This document shows, in pieces, positions 25,887 through 34,317 of a stretch of 64,000 nt of DNA. A program made the position numbers and the translations under genes. The notes beneath the pieces were generated by a model. It was not told where the DNA came from. It made no database searches and saw only the letters and a program-made list of their open reading frames with translations. The stretch is from Proteiniphilum sp. UBA5384 (GTDB lineage: Bacteria > Bacteroidota > Bacteroidia > Bacteroidales > Dysgonomonadaceae). How positions within the stretch are numbered: position 1 is the stretch's first letter; each line of letters opens with the position of its first letter. The stretch covers positions 128,990-192,989 of the forward strand of contig NZ_DHOS01000047.1 in NCBI RefSeq assembly GCF_002410825.1, read 5' to 3'.

Positions 25887-26578
25887 AAGTGATGATCATC
25901 GTAGTATTTTGTAAACGAGTGCCCCCACCGGAAGCCAAGTTTACGGAATTTATTGACGACGGGGTGGTCAGAATGGAATGTGCCGTTTACAGTAGTATCT
26001 GATACTGCCCTTTCGGGTTGGTTGGGGCGCTTTTCTGTTTTCCAGCGCACAGGATTAAACCGGGGGTTGATGTCGATAGCCATTCCTGTGGCATGTTTGG
26101 AATAAGAAGTATTTCGGTAACAAAAGCTATAACTGTTGTTGTCGTTCATTGATAGACTGTCGTTCCAGTTGTATTTTACAATAGGAATTGCTTTCTCCAC
26201 CACAAATCCCTCTTCCATCATAAACCTGAAAATTGTCCTGATATCCCCGGCAATTATTTTGTTAGAAAGGATTTGTCCACGGTGAATCCTTCCATCGGTG
26301 GAGAGATAAAATACTTCAAAAAGAGCTAATTGGTCAATAATTTCCCGGGGTGCTCCAGTACCGGATATCGCTTCTTCAAAACTATAATCAGCATCAACAA
26401 TTGTGTCTTTATTTATTGATGTTGGTTGAAACTCTTCTTGTGGTCGGGAAAATCGGTAGTGAGTGATTGTAGTGTCTGCCGGATTTTCTGATGCTGTGAA
26501 TGGGCTTTTTCCCTTTTTATTTTCCGTGCATGCAAAAAGAGTGAGAAGAATATATAAAAGCGAAAAGATAATTTTCAT
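25874..26578 (-). CDS. M15-type D-alanyl-D-alanine carboxypeptidase-like lipoprotein
   Basis: The start at 26578 gives MKIIFSLLYILLTLFACTEN, a clean lipoprotein signal with Cys17, and 234 residues in total; a further ATG nine codons upstream is possible. The C-terminal part has the M15 zinc pattern: YSKHATGMAIDINPRFNP (His and Asp ligands), then HSDHPVVNKFRKLGFRWG and DDHHFEKR with the final HxH-type ligands. This fits the VanY/M15_4 group of peptidoglycan-trimming carboxypeptidases or endolysin-like enzymes anchored in the envelope. Substrate bond is not certain from sequence. Confidence 0.85.
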   Translation of the reverse strand: MKIIFSLLYILLTLFACTENKKGKSPFTASENPADTTITHYRFSRPQEEFQPTSINKDTIVDADYSFEEAISGTGAPREIIDQLALFEVFYLSTDGRIHRGQILSNKIIAGDIRTIFRFMMEEGFVVEKAIPIVKYNWNDSLSMNDNNSYSFCYRNTSYSKHATGMAIDINPRFNPVRWKTEKRPNQPERAVSDTTVNGTFHSDHPVVNKFRKLGFRWGHSFTKYYDDHHFEKR

Positions 26579-26652
26579 TAGGGAAATCTCGTTTAACATT
26601 TTCAACCGGTATGTTACAGGTTTTATCTCTTACATACCTGTAAGCATGGTTG

Positions 26653-28446
26653 TTAACTCAGTTCTAAGCCAAATTCATCTGAAAGCTTTTGAAGTGAAGG
26701 ATTTTTTTGTACCATCTCTTCGAATATCTCGTGGGAGGTTAGTGCTTTCTTGATGGCGTTTCCTTCCGCGATGCGGATAGTCATGGTGATATCTCCATTG
26801 TCCAGTTTCTCTCTCAGAAAAGAGAGAATGGAATTGGCATGATCCGTAAGATATTGTTTGTTTAGTTCCGTATTTACCTCAACCTCAAACACCGTTTCAC
26901 TCAGCATTTTAGGAATATAGAGCGACATTGTATTCTTAAGAAGTTTCTCTTCTTCTAATTGTCGGGCATAATTTTTCCATGCATTGACGAGTTCTTTCTC
27001 GGTAAAAAGGTTGGTTCCGATATGGTATGTAGCAGGACCCGTGTCAGGAGTTTCTTCTTCTCCCTTATTGGTGAGGGACGCAAGGGATACACCCATTCCG
27101 GAAAGCGAAACGGTTCTCTTTTTTAGTGGCGCTGCTTTTTCTGCCGGTTTCCGTACGTTGCTTTCCGCTACCGGTTTTTGGGTACTATTTTCAACTGTCT
27201 TTTGCGTGCTGTCTTGAGCCGGGGTTTGCGATGAAACAGATTCTTTATCGGGAATTTTTTCCTGTATAGGATTCTTATGTGTTATCCTCTCCTTAGCGGT
27301 TATCGGTTCAATGGGACTTTTTTTTTCCGTCTTTCCGGAGGACGCACCTTCCGGTTTTTGTAGCTGGCACAGTCTTATTAGAGCCAATTCTACAAGCAGG
27401 CGTTTATTTTTACTTAATCGATAATTCAAGTCACATTCGTTTGAAATTTCGATAGCATTGTAAAGGAATTCATTGCTGCATTTTTTTGCCATCGTTATGT
27501 ACCGTTCCCGGATGGATGCGCCCACCTGGAAAAGTTGTGCCGTTGCCGGGTCCTTACATACCAACAGGTCGCGGAAATGATTAGAAATACCGCTGATAAT
27601 GTACTGGCCTTCAAAACCCCTGTTGAGGATATCGTTCAATATCAGTAGGCATTCAGTGACATTGGCATTAAGAATGGCATCTGATAATTTGAAATAATAT
27701 TCATAATCGAGTACGTTAAGGTTCTCGATCACTGCCTGGTAAGTGATATTTCCACCGGTATAGCTTACTGTCTGGTCGAAAATAGAAAGCGCATCGCGCA
27801 TTCCTCCATCGGCTTTTTGAGCAATGATATTCAATGCTTCCGGTTCTGTCTTTACCCCTTCATGATCTGCCACATATTGCAAATGTGCTACCGTATCGTG
27901 AATGGTGATGCGGTTGAAGTCATATACTTGGCAACGCGACAGGATGGTGGGGATAATTTTTTGTTTTTCAGTTGTTGCAAGAATAAAGATGGCATGAGCG
28001 GGTGGTTCTTCCAGGGTCTTCAGGAAAGAATTGAATGCTGCTTGTGAGAGCATGTGTACCTCATCGATGATATACACCTTGTATTTACCTATCTGCGGCG
28101 GAACCCGTACCTGGTCGATAAGATTGCGGATATCATCCACCCCGTTGTTAGAAGCAGCATCCAGTTCATGGATATTATAAGAGCGTTGTTCGTTGAATGC
28201 CACACACGATTCACACTCGTTACATGCTTCATGATCGGCTGCAGGATTGAGACAATTGATCGTTTTCGCAAAGATGCGGGCGCAGGTAGTCTTTCCCACA
28301 CCTCTGGGGCCGCTGAAAAGATAGGCATGTGCCAGTTTATTACCGGCAATCGCATTTTTCAGCGTTGTGGTAAGTGCTTCTTGTCCCACTACTGAACGGA
28401 AGGTGGAAGGTCTGTATTTTCTTGCGGAAACAACAAATGTATCCAT
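26653..28446 (-). CDS. dnaX: DNA polymerase III subunits gamma/tau
   Basis: The ATG at 28446 (MDTFVVSARKYRPSTFRSVV) gives 597 residues and agrees with the conserved N-terminus; the track-like upstream extension runs into the promoter repeat. Features in order: Walker A GPRGVGKTTCARIF near residue 45, four zinc cysteines (CLNPAADHEACNECESC), Walker B YIIDEVHMLS, and the SRC motif LSRCQ. A low-complexity T/S/K/P/E linker at about 375-475 separates the AAA core from the C-terminal tau region that contacts polymerase alpha. It loads the sliding clamp at the replication fork. Confidence 0.96.
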   Translation of the reverse strand: MDTFVVSARKYRPSTFRSVVGQEALTTTLKNAIAGNKLAHAYLFSGPRGVGKTTCARIFAKTINCLNPAADHEACNECESCVAFNEQRSYNIHELDAASNNGVDDIRNLIDQVRVPPQIGKYKVYIIDEVHMLSQAAFNSFLKTLEEPPAHAIFILATTEKQKIIPTILSRCQVYDFNRITIHDTVAHLQYVADHEGVKTEPEALNIIAQKADGGMRDALSIFDQTVSYTGGNITYQAVIENLNVLDYEYYFKLSDAILNANVTECLLILNDILNRGFEGQYIISGISNHFRDLLVCKDPATAQLFQVGASIRERYITMAKKCSNEFLYNAIEISNECDLNYRLSKNKRLLVELALIRLCQLQKPEGASSGKTEKKSPIEPITAKERITHKNPIQEKIPDKESVSSQTPAQDSTQKTVENSTQKPVAESNVRKPAEKAAPLKKRTVSLSGMGVSLASLTNKGEEETPDTGPATYHIGTNLFTEKELVNAWKNYARQLEEEKLLKNTMSLYIPKMLSETVFEVEVNTELNKQYLTDHANSILSFLREKLDNGDITMTIRIAEGNAIKKALTSHEIFEEMVQKNPSLQKLSDEFGLELS

Positions 28447-28478
28447 AAATATATCGGGCAATTGTAAAAGTAAGGTTA

Positions 28479-28510
28479 CAAATATAGTGAAAGCCAAGTG
28501 AAATGCCAAA
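28479..28510 (-). promoter_or_regulatory. dnaX promoter, built from repeat copy 1
   Basis: On the - strand, TTTG (CAAA at 28507-28510 on +), a 20-nt spacer and TATATTTG (CAAATATA at 28479-28486 on +) make a full Bacteroidetes promoter 33 nt upstream of the dnaX ATG. Confidence 0.7.
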
Positions 28511-28570
28511 CTTTTCCGAGGCGCATCCTAGTATTATGGAAATATAGTGAAAGCCGAGTGAAATGCCGAA
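28480..28570. repeat. Two direct copies of a 31-bp promoter-like element
   Basis: Copy 1 (28480-28510) and copy 2 (28540-28570) differ at only two or three of 31 positions and lie exactly 60 bp apart. The shared core is GTGAAAGCCRAGTGAAATGCC. Copy 1 has intact -33 and -7 boxes on the - strand; in copy 2 both are damaged (TATATTTC and TTCG). Confidence 0.9.
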
Positions 28571-28574
28571 TTTG

Positions 28575-28606
28575 TTTGGAAATGACTTAATTTTCATGTA
28601 TTTTTG
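28575..28606 (+). promoter_or_regulatory. Promoter of the DUF5106-like lipoprotein gene
   Basis: TTTG at 28575-28578, 20-nt spacer, TATTTTTG at 28599-28606, ending 21 nt before the ATG at 28628. Confidence 0.7.
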
Positions 28607-28627
28607 GAGCTATAATTAGGAATAAGA

Positions 28628-29605
28628 ATGAAATATATTTATTCAATTTTGCTTTTTGGAGGAATGGTATTGATGACAGGTTTATCTTGTCTCTCCAGTA
28701 AAAAAGCGCATTCAGAGCTGTCTGAGGAGGAAGTGGTGATTCCTCCTCAGAGCATTGTACCAGATACGTTTGTGTTGCCTCAGATGCCGGTCACAATTAA
28801 AGATACTGATGAGAGGGCTAAATATCTGGTAATGCATTATTGGGATAGGTTCGATTTTACAGACAGGAGCCTTATCTGGCGTCCCGAAATTACAGAGCAG
28901 GCTTTTGTGGATTATATCAATATCCTCGGCTATGTGCCCAAAAAAGATAGCGATGCCTCTCTTTCATATACATTGCGCAAGGCACAGATTGATACGGTAA
29001 TGCTTGTCCATTTCATGGAATTATTCGAAAAATATTTATACGACCCCAACTCTCCTTTTCGCAATGAAGAATATTATTTATCTGTATTGGGAGAGGCTAC
29101 GAAATCTCCGCAATTGACAGACGAAATCCGTTCCCGGTACGGGTTTCAATTCGAAATGGGTATGAAAAACCGCCTTGGGGAAAAAGCCAATGATTTTTCT
29201 TATACGGTCTCCTCGGGAGAATCATTCCGGTTATATGACCTGAAGAGTGAATATACCCTTTTGATGTTCATTGATCCGGACTGTAGTACTTGCGCTGCTG
29301 TGACGCAGCATCTCGATAAATCGAAAGAATTGAATAGCGCATTGGCATTGAATAGTCCCACACGCACCATGCTCACTGTGCTTGCCCTTTATCCCGATAA
29401 GAATCTGGATGAGTGGACTGCCCGCATTTCTGATATACCGGCCAGATGGATATATGCATATGACAAGACGGCTGAGATCATAGGAAAAAAACTATACGAT
29501 ATACGTGCATATCCTACGCTCTATCTCTTAGATAAGGATAAAAAAGTGATACTGAAGGATACCTCTGTTGAATTAATCGAATCCTTCTTTTCCCTACATC
29601 ACTGA
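28628..29605 (+). CDS. Thioredoxin-fold lipoprotein with CSTC motif (DUF5106-like)
   Basis: A 325-residue lipoprotein (GLSC, Cys21). The middle region (LVMHYWDRFDFTDRSLIWRP through FRNEEYYLSVL) resembles the DUF5106 helical domain of Bacteroidetes redox proteins. A thioredoxin-like domain from about residue 185 has GEKANDFSYTVSSGESFRLY and FIDPDCSTCAAVTQ, with the CxxC pair at about 219-222, and a cis-Pro at AYPTLYLLD. It is therefore likely a periplasmic or outer-membrane thiol-disulfide oxidoreductase. It is a single-gene unit. Confidence 0.88.
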   Translation: MKYIYSILLFGGMVLMTGLSCLSSKKAHSELSEEEVVIPPQSIVPDTFVLPQMPVTIKDTDERAKYLVMHYWDRFDFTDRSLIWRPEITEQAFVDYINILGYVPKKDSDASLSYTLRKAQIDTVMLVHFMELFEKYLYDPNSPFRNEEYYLSVLGEATKSPQLTDEIRSRYGFQFEMGMKNRLGEKANDFSYTVSSGESFRLYDLKSEYTLLMFIDPDCSTCAAVTQHLDKSKELNSALALNSPTRTMLTVLALYPDKNLDEWTARISDIPARWIYAYDKTAEIIGKKLYDIRAYPTLYLLDKDKKVILKDTSVELIESFFSLHH

Positions 29606-29741
29606 TAGGCGGAATTTATAGGTGATTGTCTCTTTTTTGTAATATATTTATATTCAATTATTTGATGGGTGGAAGGAACTAAAATTAACATTTGAGAGTG
29701 ATTTTTTTTGATGAAATTATTCATTTATAAAAAAAGTGACG

Positions 29742-29749
29742 TAATTTTG
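29742..29749 (+). promoter_or_regulatory. -7 element before the redoxin-like gene
   Basis: TAATTTTG, giving a leader of about 100 nt that contains a small CCCT/AGGG hairpin at 29782-29797. No good -33 box. Confidence 0.35.
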
Positions 29750-29856
29750 CCCAGTCCAAAAATGGGGTGTTTAGCGAAAGGCCCTATCAGTTAAGGGATT
29801 CAGACTATTGCGTGAAGCCGTAGCTTTATCCGAATACTAACCAAACTCAATTTTTT

Positions 29857-30348
29857 ATGAAGTATTTGAGCTTTTGCCTTGTATTGGTGATAACTCTTGT
29901 GTTATCGGCCGGTTCGGTAAAAACAGGCTTACCTTCTTTCGGGTACTATCCTGGAGAAATGATTCCCGATATTGTATTGAAGGATGCTGAAGGTAATTCC
30001 CGAAACCTGCATGATTATAAAGGCAAAAAAGTAGTGGTCAATTTCTGGGCCACTTACCATGCGCAATCCAGAGCGAACAATGTTCAACTCTACAATTATC
30101 TGCGAAAGAATAAAAGTGATATTGAATTCGTTTCAGTCGCTTTCGATGAAAACAAGAATGTAGTGGAAAGGACGTTGATGTTGGATAAGCTGGAGAATAT
30201 ATCTCAGTTCTATGAGATAAGGGGAACCAGTTCAGAAGTATATAGAGGTTTAAAGCTGAACGAGGGGTTTCGTAGCTATTTAATAGATGAGAACGGAGTA
30301 ATCATCGCGATGAATGTCACTCCCGAAAATTTGAAGACAATCCTTTGA
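29857..30348 (+). CDS. TlpA-like redoxin without active-site cysteines
   Basis: A 163-residue exported protein: a signal peptide of about 20 residues, then a single thioredoxin/AhpC-TSA-type domain (GEMIPDIVLKDAEGNSRNLH, DYKGKKVVVNFWATYH). Active relatives read WATWCGPCR here, whereas this one has WATYHAQSRA at about 63-72, so both catalytic cysteines are gone while the flanking fold is intact. FRSYLIDENGVIIAMN retains the end of the domain. It is probably secreted to the periplasm. No partner is encoded next to it. Confidence 0.85.
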   Translation: MKYLSFCLVLVITLVLSAGSVKTGLPSFGYYPGEMIPDIVLKDAEGNSRNLHDYKGKKVVVNFWATYHAQSRANNVQLYNYLRKNKSDIEFVSVAFDENKNVVERTLMLDKLENISQFYEIRGTSSEVYRGLKLNEGFRSYLIDENGVIIAMNVTPENLKTIL

Positions 30349-30362
30349 GTGAATATTGAATT

Positions 30363-30400
30363 AAAAAACGGGTATCGAAATAGTTTCGGCACCCGTTTTT
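30363..30400. terminator. Bidirectional terminator between the redoxin and gpmA
   Basis: AAAAAACGGGT at 30363-30373 pairs with ACCCGTTTTT at 30391-30400; the inner CGAAA/TTTCG extends the stem. A and T runs at both ends serve the two convergent genes. Confidence 0.85.
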
Positions 30401-30468
30401 CTATTTAGACGGTAGACTTAATCCGCCCTGTTTTTTGTTTCCGGTTGATGTGGAGTTATAACCGTCAT

Positions 30469-31215
30469 TTATTTGGCTTTACCCTGGTTAGCCACGGCAT
30501 CCATCAGTTTTTTGATTTCTTCCGGATCGCCGAGGAAATAATCTTTTTGCAAATTCATATTATCATCGAATTCGAAAACATAAGGAACCGCAGTGGGCAA
30601 ATTCAAGCTTACAATATCTTCGTCGGAGATATTTTTCAGATGCTTGATGATGCCGCGCAGGCTGTTACCATGGGCAGCTACGATCACTTGGTTGAATTTT
30701 TTCATTTCCGGAACGATGGTATTATTCCAGTAGGGGAGAATACGTTCTACGGTATCTTTCAGTGCTTCGGTGAGAGGAAGGTCTTTTTCGTCTACCCCTT
30801 TATAACGAGGGTCCTGAAACGGAGAACGTTCGTCTTCCCTGTCAAGTGGCGTAGGAGGGACATCATAGCTGCGACGCCAGATAAGTACTTGATCATCACC
30901 ATATTTTTCTGCCGTTTCTGCCTTATTGAGTCCTTGTAACATACCGTAGTGCTTTTCGTTCAACCGCCAGGTTTTTTCTACCGGTATCCAGTCCAGGTCC
31001 ATCTCGTCAAGTACTACGTTCAATGTTTTTACAGCCCTTTTCAGATAGGAGGTATAGGCTTTTTCAAATTGGAAACCTTCTTTTTTGAGCAACTTACCCG
31101 CTTTATGTGCTTCTGCAATTCCTTTTTCAGAAAGATCGACATCAGTCCATCCTGTAAATCTATTCTCTTTGTTCCATACGCTTTCGCCGTGGCGAATCAA
31201 GACTACTTTCTTCAT
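30469..31215 (-). CDS. gpmA: 2,3-bisphosphoglycerate-dependent phosphoglycerate mutase
   Basis: The 248-residue product is a textbook dPGM: VVLIRHGESVWNKENRFTGW with the catalytic RHG at residues 8-10, RAVKTL, RLNEKHYG, and VAAHGNSLRGIIKHL carrying the second catalytic His. It interconverts 3- and 2-phosphoglycerate in glycolysis and gluconeogenesis. A -7 box (TAAATTTG, 31383-31390) would give a leader of about 165 nt. It is a single-gene unit. Confidence 0.96.
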   Translation of the reverse strand: MKKVVLIRHGESVWNKENRFTGWTDVDLSEKGIAEAHKAGKLLKKEGFQFEKAYTSYLKRAVKTLNVVLDEMDLDWIPVEKTWRLNEKHYGMLQGLNKAETAEKYGDDQVLIWRRSYDVPPTPLDREDERSPFQDPRYKGVDEKDLPLTEALKDTVERILPYWNNTIVPEMKKFNQVIVAAHGNSLRGIIKHLKNISDEDIVSLNLPTAVPYVFEFDDNMNLQKDYFLGDPEEIKKLMDAVANQGKAK

Positions 31216-31382
31216 ACTGATTTATATTAATTATAAATTGTTAATTGCTGATTACCAATTATCTCTGGGGGAGATAGAACGTTGTTTTAGGAGTGGCAAG
31301 GTGGTTAGGATTACATCCCAATTCTTACATCCCAAATCCAAAGCCCTAAGCCCCGGCTCTTTAATTTTTCTGCAAAACTACA

Positions 31383-31390
31383 CAAATTTA
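31383..31390 (-). promoter_or_regulatory. Candidate -7 element of gpmA
   Basis: CAAATTTA on + reads TAAATTTG on the - strand. A CAAA at 31416 is 25 nt away, too far for an ideal -33, so this is tentative. Confidence 0.35.
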
Positions 31391-31423
31391 ACCTAATTAC
31401 AGGACGATCGGCTTGCAAATTTA

Positions 31424-32812
31424 TTAAAAAGGTATATCCTTCACACACTCTCTGCTTTTATCTTCTTCTTCCATCCTGTTCAACAGGCGCAGCTGTATGG
31501 CCAACAAAAAGAGGGAAAGGATGGTGGACAGCGTGTCTGCTACGGGCATGGCGATCCATACACCGTTTAATCCCCATAAACGGGGAAAGATGATGATAAA
31601 GGGTACTAAGAAAATCAACTGGCGGCTCAGGCTTTGTATGATTGATTTAACCGCATAGCCCAGGCTCTGGAAGAAACTGGATGCTACTATCTGTATTCCT
31701 ACCAGCGGAAATGCCGCAACAGTAATCCGTAGCCCTTTTTCGGTAATTGAGAGTAGTTCCGGGTCGGAGGTGAAAATTGATGCGAACAGATGGGGAAAGA
31801 ACTGGCCGACAAGGAAGGTTGCCGTGGTAATTATGGTAGCTACTTTCATTGAGTAGAAGAGGGTCTCCTTTACTCTTCCGAAGTTACGTGCTCCATAGTT
31901 GTAGCCGATAATAGGCTGTGTGCCCTGGTTCAATCCCATAATGATCATCATGAAAATCATAATAACTGTGTTGATGATCCCGTATGCGCCTACTGCCATA
32001 TCGCCCCCGTAATGCAGGAGGGAAGTGTTCAGCAGTACCGCTACTGCCGATCCGGCTACCTGCATGCTGAATGGAGAAATTCCTATCGAAAGGATGGATG
32101 CGGCGATTTTTTTGTTGAAGCGTATATTTTTCCACCGGAGACGGATCAGACTGCTTTCTCTGGTAAAATGGTTCATCACGAACAGCATTCCGACGAACAT
32201 GGAAATCACCGTAGCCCAAGCCACTCCCTTTATCCCCAGATCAAACACATACAGGAAGATGGGAGTAAGGATGATGTTCAGTATAGCACCAATCAGCATA
32301 GTAATCATTGCCTTTTTTGGATAACCCGAAGAGCGCATCATCGCATTGTAGTTGTAGCACAAGCTCACGAACACATTCCCCAGTAAGACGATTTGTAGGT
32401 AGTCACGTGCGTAAGAGATAGTAAAGTCGCTGGCACCGAATGCCCTGAGGATGGGGTCGAGATAGATCAGCATAAGGGTGATAAATATGGCATTGAGCAA
32501 GATCGTAATCAATAATGAAATGCCGAGTATCTTCTCTGCGGTGATCCTGTCTTGTTTTCCGAGGCTGATGGAAATACGGGTTGCTGCACCTGCGCCAACC
32601 AACATTCCAATGGAGGAGGCAAGATTCATCACGGGGAATGTAATGGCAAGACCGGAAATAGCCAAGGCACCTACCCCCTGTCCGATGAAGATACGGCCGA
32701 TTACGTTATACATTGCTGTGACCATCGTTCCCACGATACCGGGGAGAGCGTAATCCCATACTAATTTACTGATTTTCTTAGTCTGAAAATCCTGTTCTCT
32801 TATTGATTGCAA
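31424..32812 (-). CDS. MATE family efflux transporter
   Basis: The 462-residue product has about 12 transmembrane helices and MatE family features: LPGIVGTMVTAMYNVIGRIF in helix 1, VGAGAATRISISLGK, and in the second half GLNQGTQPIIGYNYGA. It should export cationic drugs or metabolites using a Na+ or H+ gradient. The frame starts at TTG (32812); the first in-frame ATG would cut into helix 1, so TTG initiation is the best reading, though a start a few codons further up cannot be excluded. It begins 40 nt after the cysteine desulfidase-like gene and is likely co-transcribed with it. Confidence 0.9.
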   Translation of the reverse strand: MQSIREQDFQTKKISKLVWDYALPGIVGTMVTAMYNVIGRIFIGQGVGALAISGLAITFPVMNLASSIGMLVGAGAATRISISLGKQDRITAEKILGISLLITILLNAIFITLMLIYLDPILRAFGASDFTISYARDYLQIVLLGNVFVSLCYNYNAMMRSSGYPKKAMITMLIGAILNIILTPIFLYVFDLGIKGVAWATVISMFVGMLFVMNHFTRESSLIRLRWKNIRFNKKIAASILSIGISPFSMQVAGSAVAVLLNTSLLHYGGDMAVGAYGIINTVIMIFMMIIMGLNQGTQPIIGYNYGARNFGRVKETLFYSMKVATIITTATFLVGQFFPHLFASIFTSDPELLSITEKGLRITVAAFPLVGIQIVASSFFQSLGYAVKSIIQSLSRQLIFLVPFIIIFPRLWGLNGVWIAMPVADTLSTILSLFLLAIQLRLLNRMEEEDKSRECVKDIPF

Positions 32813-32852
32813 TTTCTTTGTTTTAATACCCCGGGCGAGCCATTGCTTCGTC

Positions 32853-34139
32853 CTATTTTTTCGTCATAATATCCAGCACCAGTTTATCAGTTTCCTGCAT
32901 CCCGCTATTGCCGATGCGTGCCAGATTTTCTATGGTGCGGTCGATATCTTCATCGACGATTCCTTCCTTGGAGGTGACCACTTCGTCTTCCATAGCCATC
33001 ACAGCCGATAGGGCAGCCGTCGATACTCCGCTGGCAATTTTAAGCGCACAACCCGGTTTGGCACCATCGCAGATCATGCCTGTGATGTTCGCGATCATAT
33101 TTTTTGCCGCATACACGATTTGTTCATAGCTGCCTCCCATTAAGTAAGTAATTCCACAACTGGAACCTGTAGAGGCTACTACACAACCACAGAGGGCTGA
33201 GAGCTTGCCTAGTTGCTGTTTGATATAAATAATCAGCAGGCTGCTCATCGTCAGCGCACGTATCAGTTGTTCGTCGCTACACGACTCACTTTCGGCATAG
33301 GTAAGGACAGGCATAGTGGCGGCTATTCCCTGGTTGCCACTGCCGGAATTGGTCATTACCGGTACCAAACCTCCGTCCATCCTCATGTCGCAGGCGCCTG
33401 CAGTTGAGATTATCATGCGAGTATGTAAGTTGTCACCAAATACATGAAGTCCGTTTTGGTTCTTCAGACTACCCGCTACATTATGTCCATAGCTGTGAAG
33501 CATTGCCTGTCTTGATGCATTCCTGTTCATCCGGGCAGCTTCCAGTATGAAAGAGAGTTCTTCGAGGGGAGACTCAACAGCATATTCATATACTGTGCGG
33601 AAGTTTAGCGTTAAGTTGTTTTCAGCATCTTCCTCCGGATTTCCTGATACAGGCTTATCGAGCAGTACTTTCCCGTTTTTCTCTATATAAGTGAAATAGT
33701 TATGGTGGCCGGCAATAGTAGCAACAGCTGATTCCCCGGCCGCGCTGCATCGGATATTGATATATAGTTTATCGGTGATACCGGTCTGTTGGTGAATTCC
33801 TATTCTTTCCTCTTCAATGAAACGTTTTCCTTGCTCTACCTGTTCATGAGTTACATTCTTTAATAATTCGAGTTCTTCTTCCGGTTTGCCCGTCAATGCG
33901 CCTAAAGCGATGGCAATAGGCAGTCCTGTCATACCCGTACCCGGAATACCTACGCCCAATGCGTTTTTCAACACGTTGCCACTCAAGTATGCCTCTATCT
34001 TTTCTGCTTTTCTTCCAAGCACACTACATGCCTTGGCGGCACAAAGGGCCACGGCAATCGGTTCGGTACACCCGACAGAAGGTACTATCTCCTGACGCAT
34101 CAGTTGCTGAATGTGGTTTCTTTTATCAATAGATAGCAT
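32853..34139 (-). CDS. L-cysteine desulfidase / UPF0597 family (CyuA-like)
   Basis: The start at 34139 (MLSIDKRNHIQQLMRQEIVP) gives 428 residues, the normal family length. Conserved signatures are VGCTEPIAVALCAA near residue 25, GIPGTGMTGLPIAIALG, and the late cysteine clusters LCGCVVASTGSSCGITYLMG and GMICDGAKPGCALKIASGVS, which hold the [4Fe-4S] cluster. CyuA/YhaM enzymes break cysteine to pyruvate, sulfide and ammonia; a serine dehydratase activity has also been suggested for relatives. Pairing with a MATE exporter downstream is notable but unexplained. Confidence 0.9.
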   Translation of the reverse strand: MLSIDKRNHIQQLMRQEIVPSVGCTEPIAVALCAAKACSVLGRKAEKIEAYLSGNVLKNALGVGIPGTGMTGLPIAIALGALTGKPEEELELLKNVTHEQVEQGKRFIEEERIGIHQQTGITDKLYINIRCSAAGESAVATIAGHHNYFTYIEKNGKVLLDKPVSGNPEEDAENNLTLNFRTVYEYAVESPLEELSFILEAARMNRNASRQAMLHSYGHNVAGSLKNQNGLHVFGDNLHTRMIISTAGACDMRMDGGLVPVMTNSGSGNQGIAATMPVLTYAESESCSDEQLIRALTMSSLLIIYIKQQLGKLSALCGCVVASTGSSCGITYLMGGSYEQIVYAAKNMIANITGMICDGAKPGCALKIASGVSTAALSAVMAMEDEVVTSKEGIVDEDIDRTIENLARIGNSGMQETDKLVLDIMTKK

Positions 34140-34172
34140 AAGACAAATGCAAAATAATGAGTAATGTAACAA

Positions 34173-34180
34173 CAAAATTA
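34173..34180 (-). promoter_or_regulatory. -7 element of the desulfidase-MATE pair
   Basis: CAAAATTA on + reads TAATTTTG on the - strand, 34 nt upstream of the ATG. No clear -33 box. Confidence 0.4.
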
Positions 34181-34266
34181 GTCAAAATTCCTCAATGATT
34201 GAAGGAGAATGGTGGAAAATTGGGTGTGATGATGTGATAATTCGATGATATCGGAAAAGTTAAAGG

Positions 34267-34298
34267 TTTGGTATTTTGAATAATTCATTTTATTTTTG
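34267..34298 (+). promoter_or_regulatory. Promoter of the DUF2851 gene
   Basis: TTTG at 34267-34270, 20-nt spacer, TATTTTTG at 34291-34298. It lies between an upstream in-frame ATG (34276) and the ATG at 34318, so only the latter can be the start. Confidence 0.75.
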
Positions 34299-34317
34299 GA
34301 ATATAAACCTGATAACT

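Noticed and set aside
29756..29856. Riboswitch in the leader of the redoxin-like gene
   Set aside because: Only a weak 4-bp CCCT/AGGG hairpin is seen and no conserved riboswitch core is recognised.
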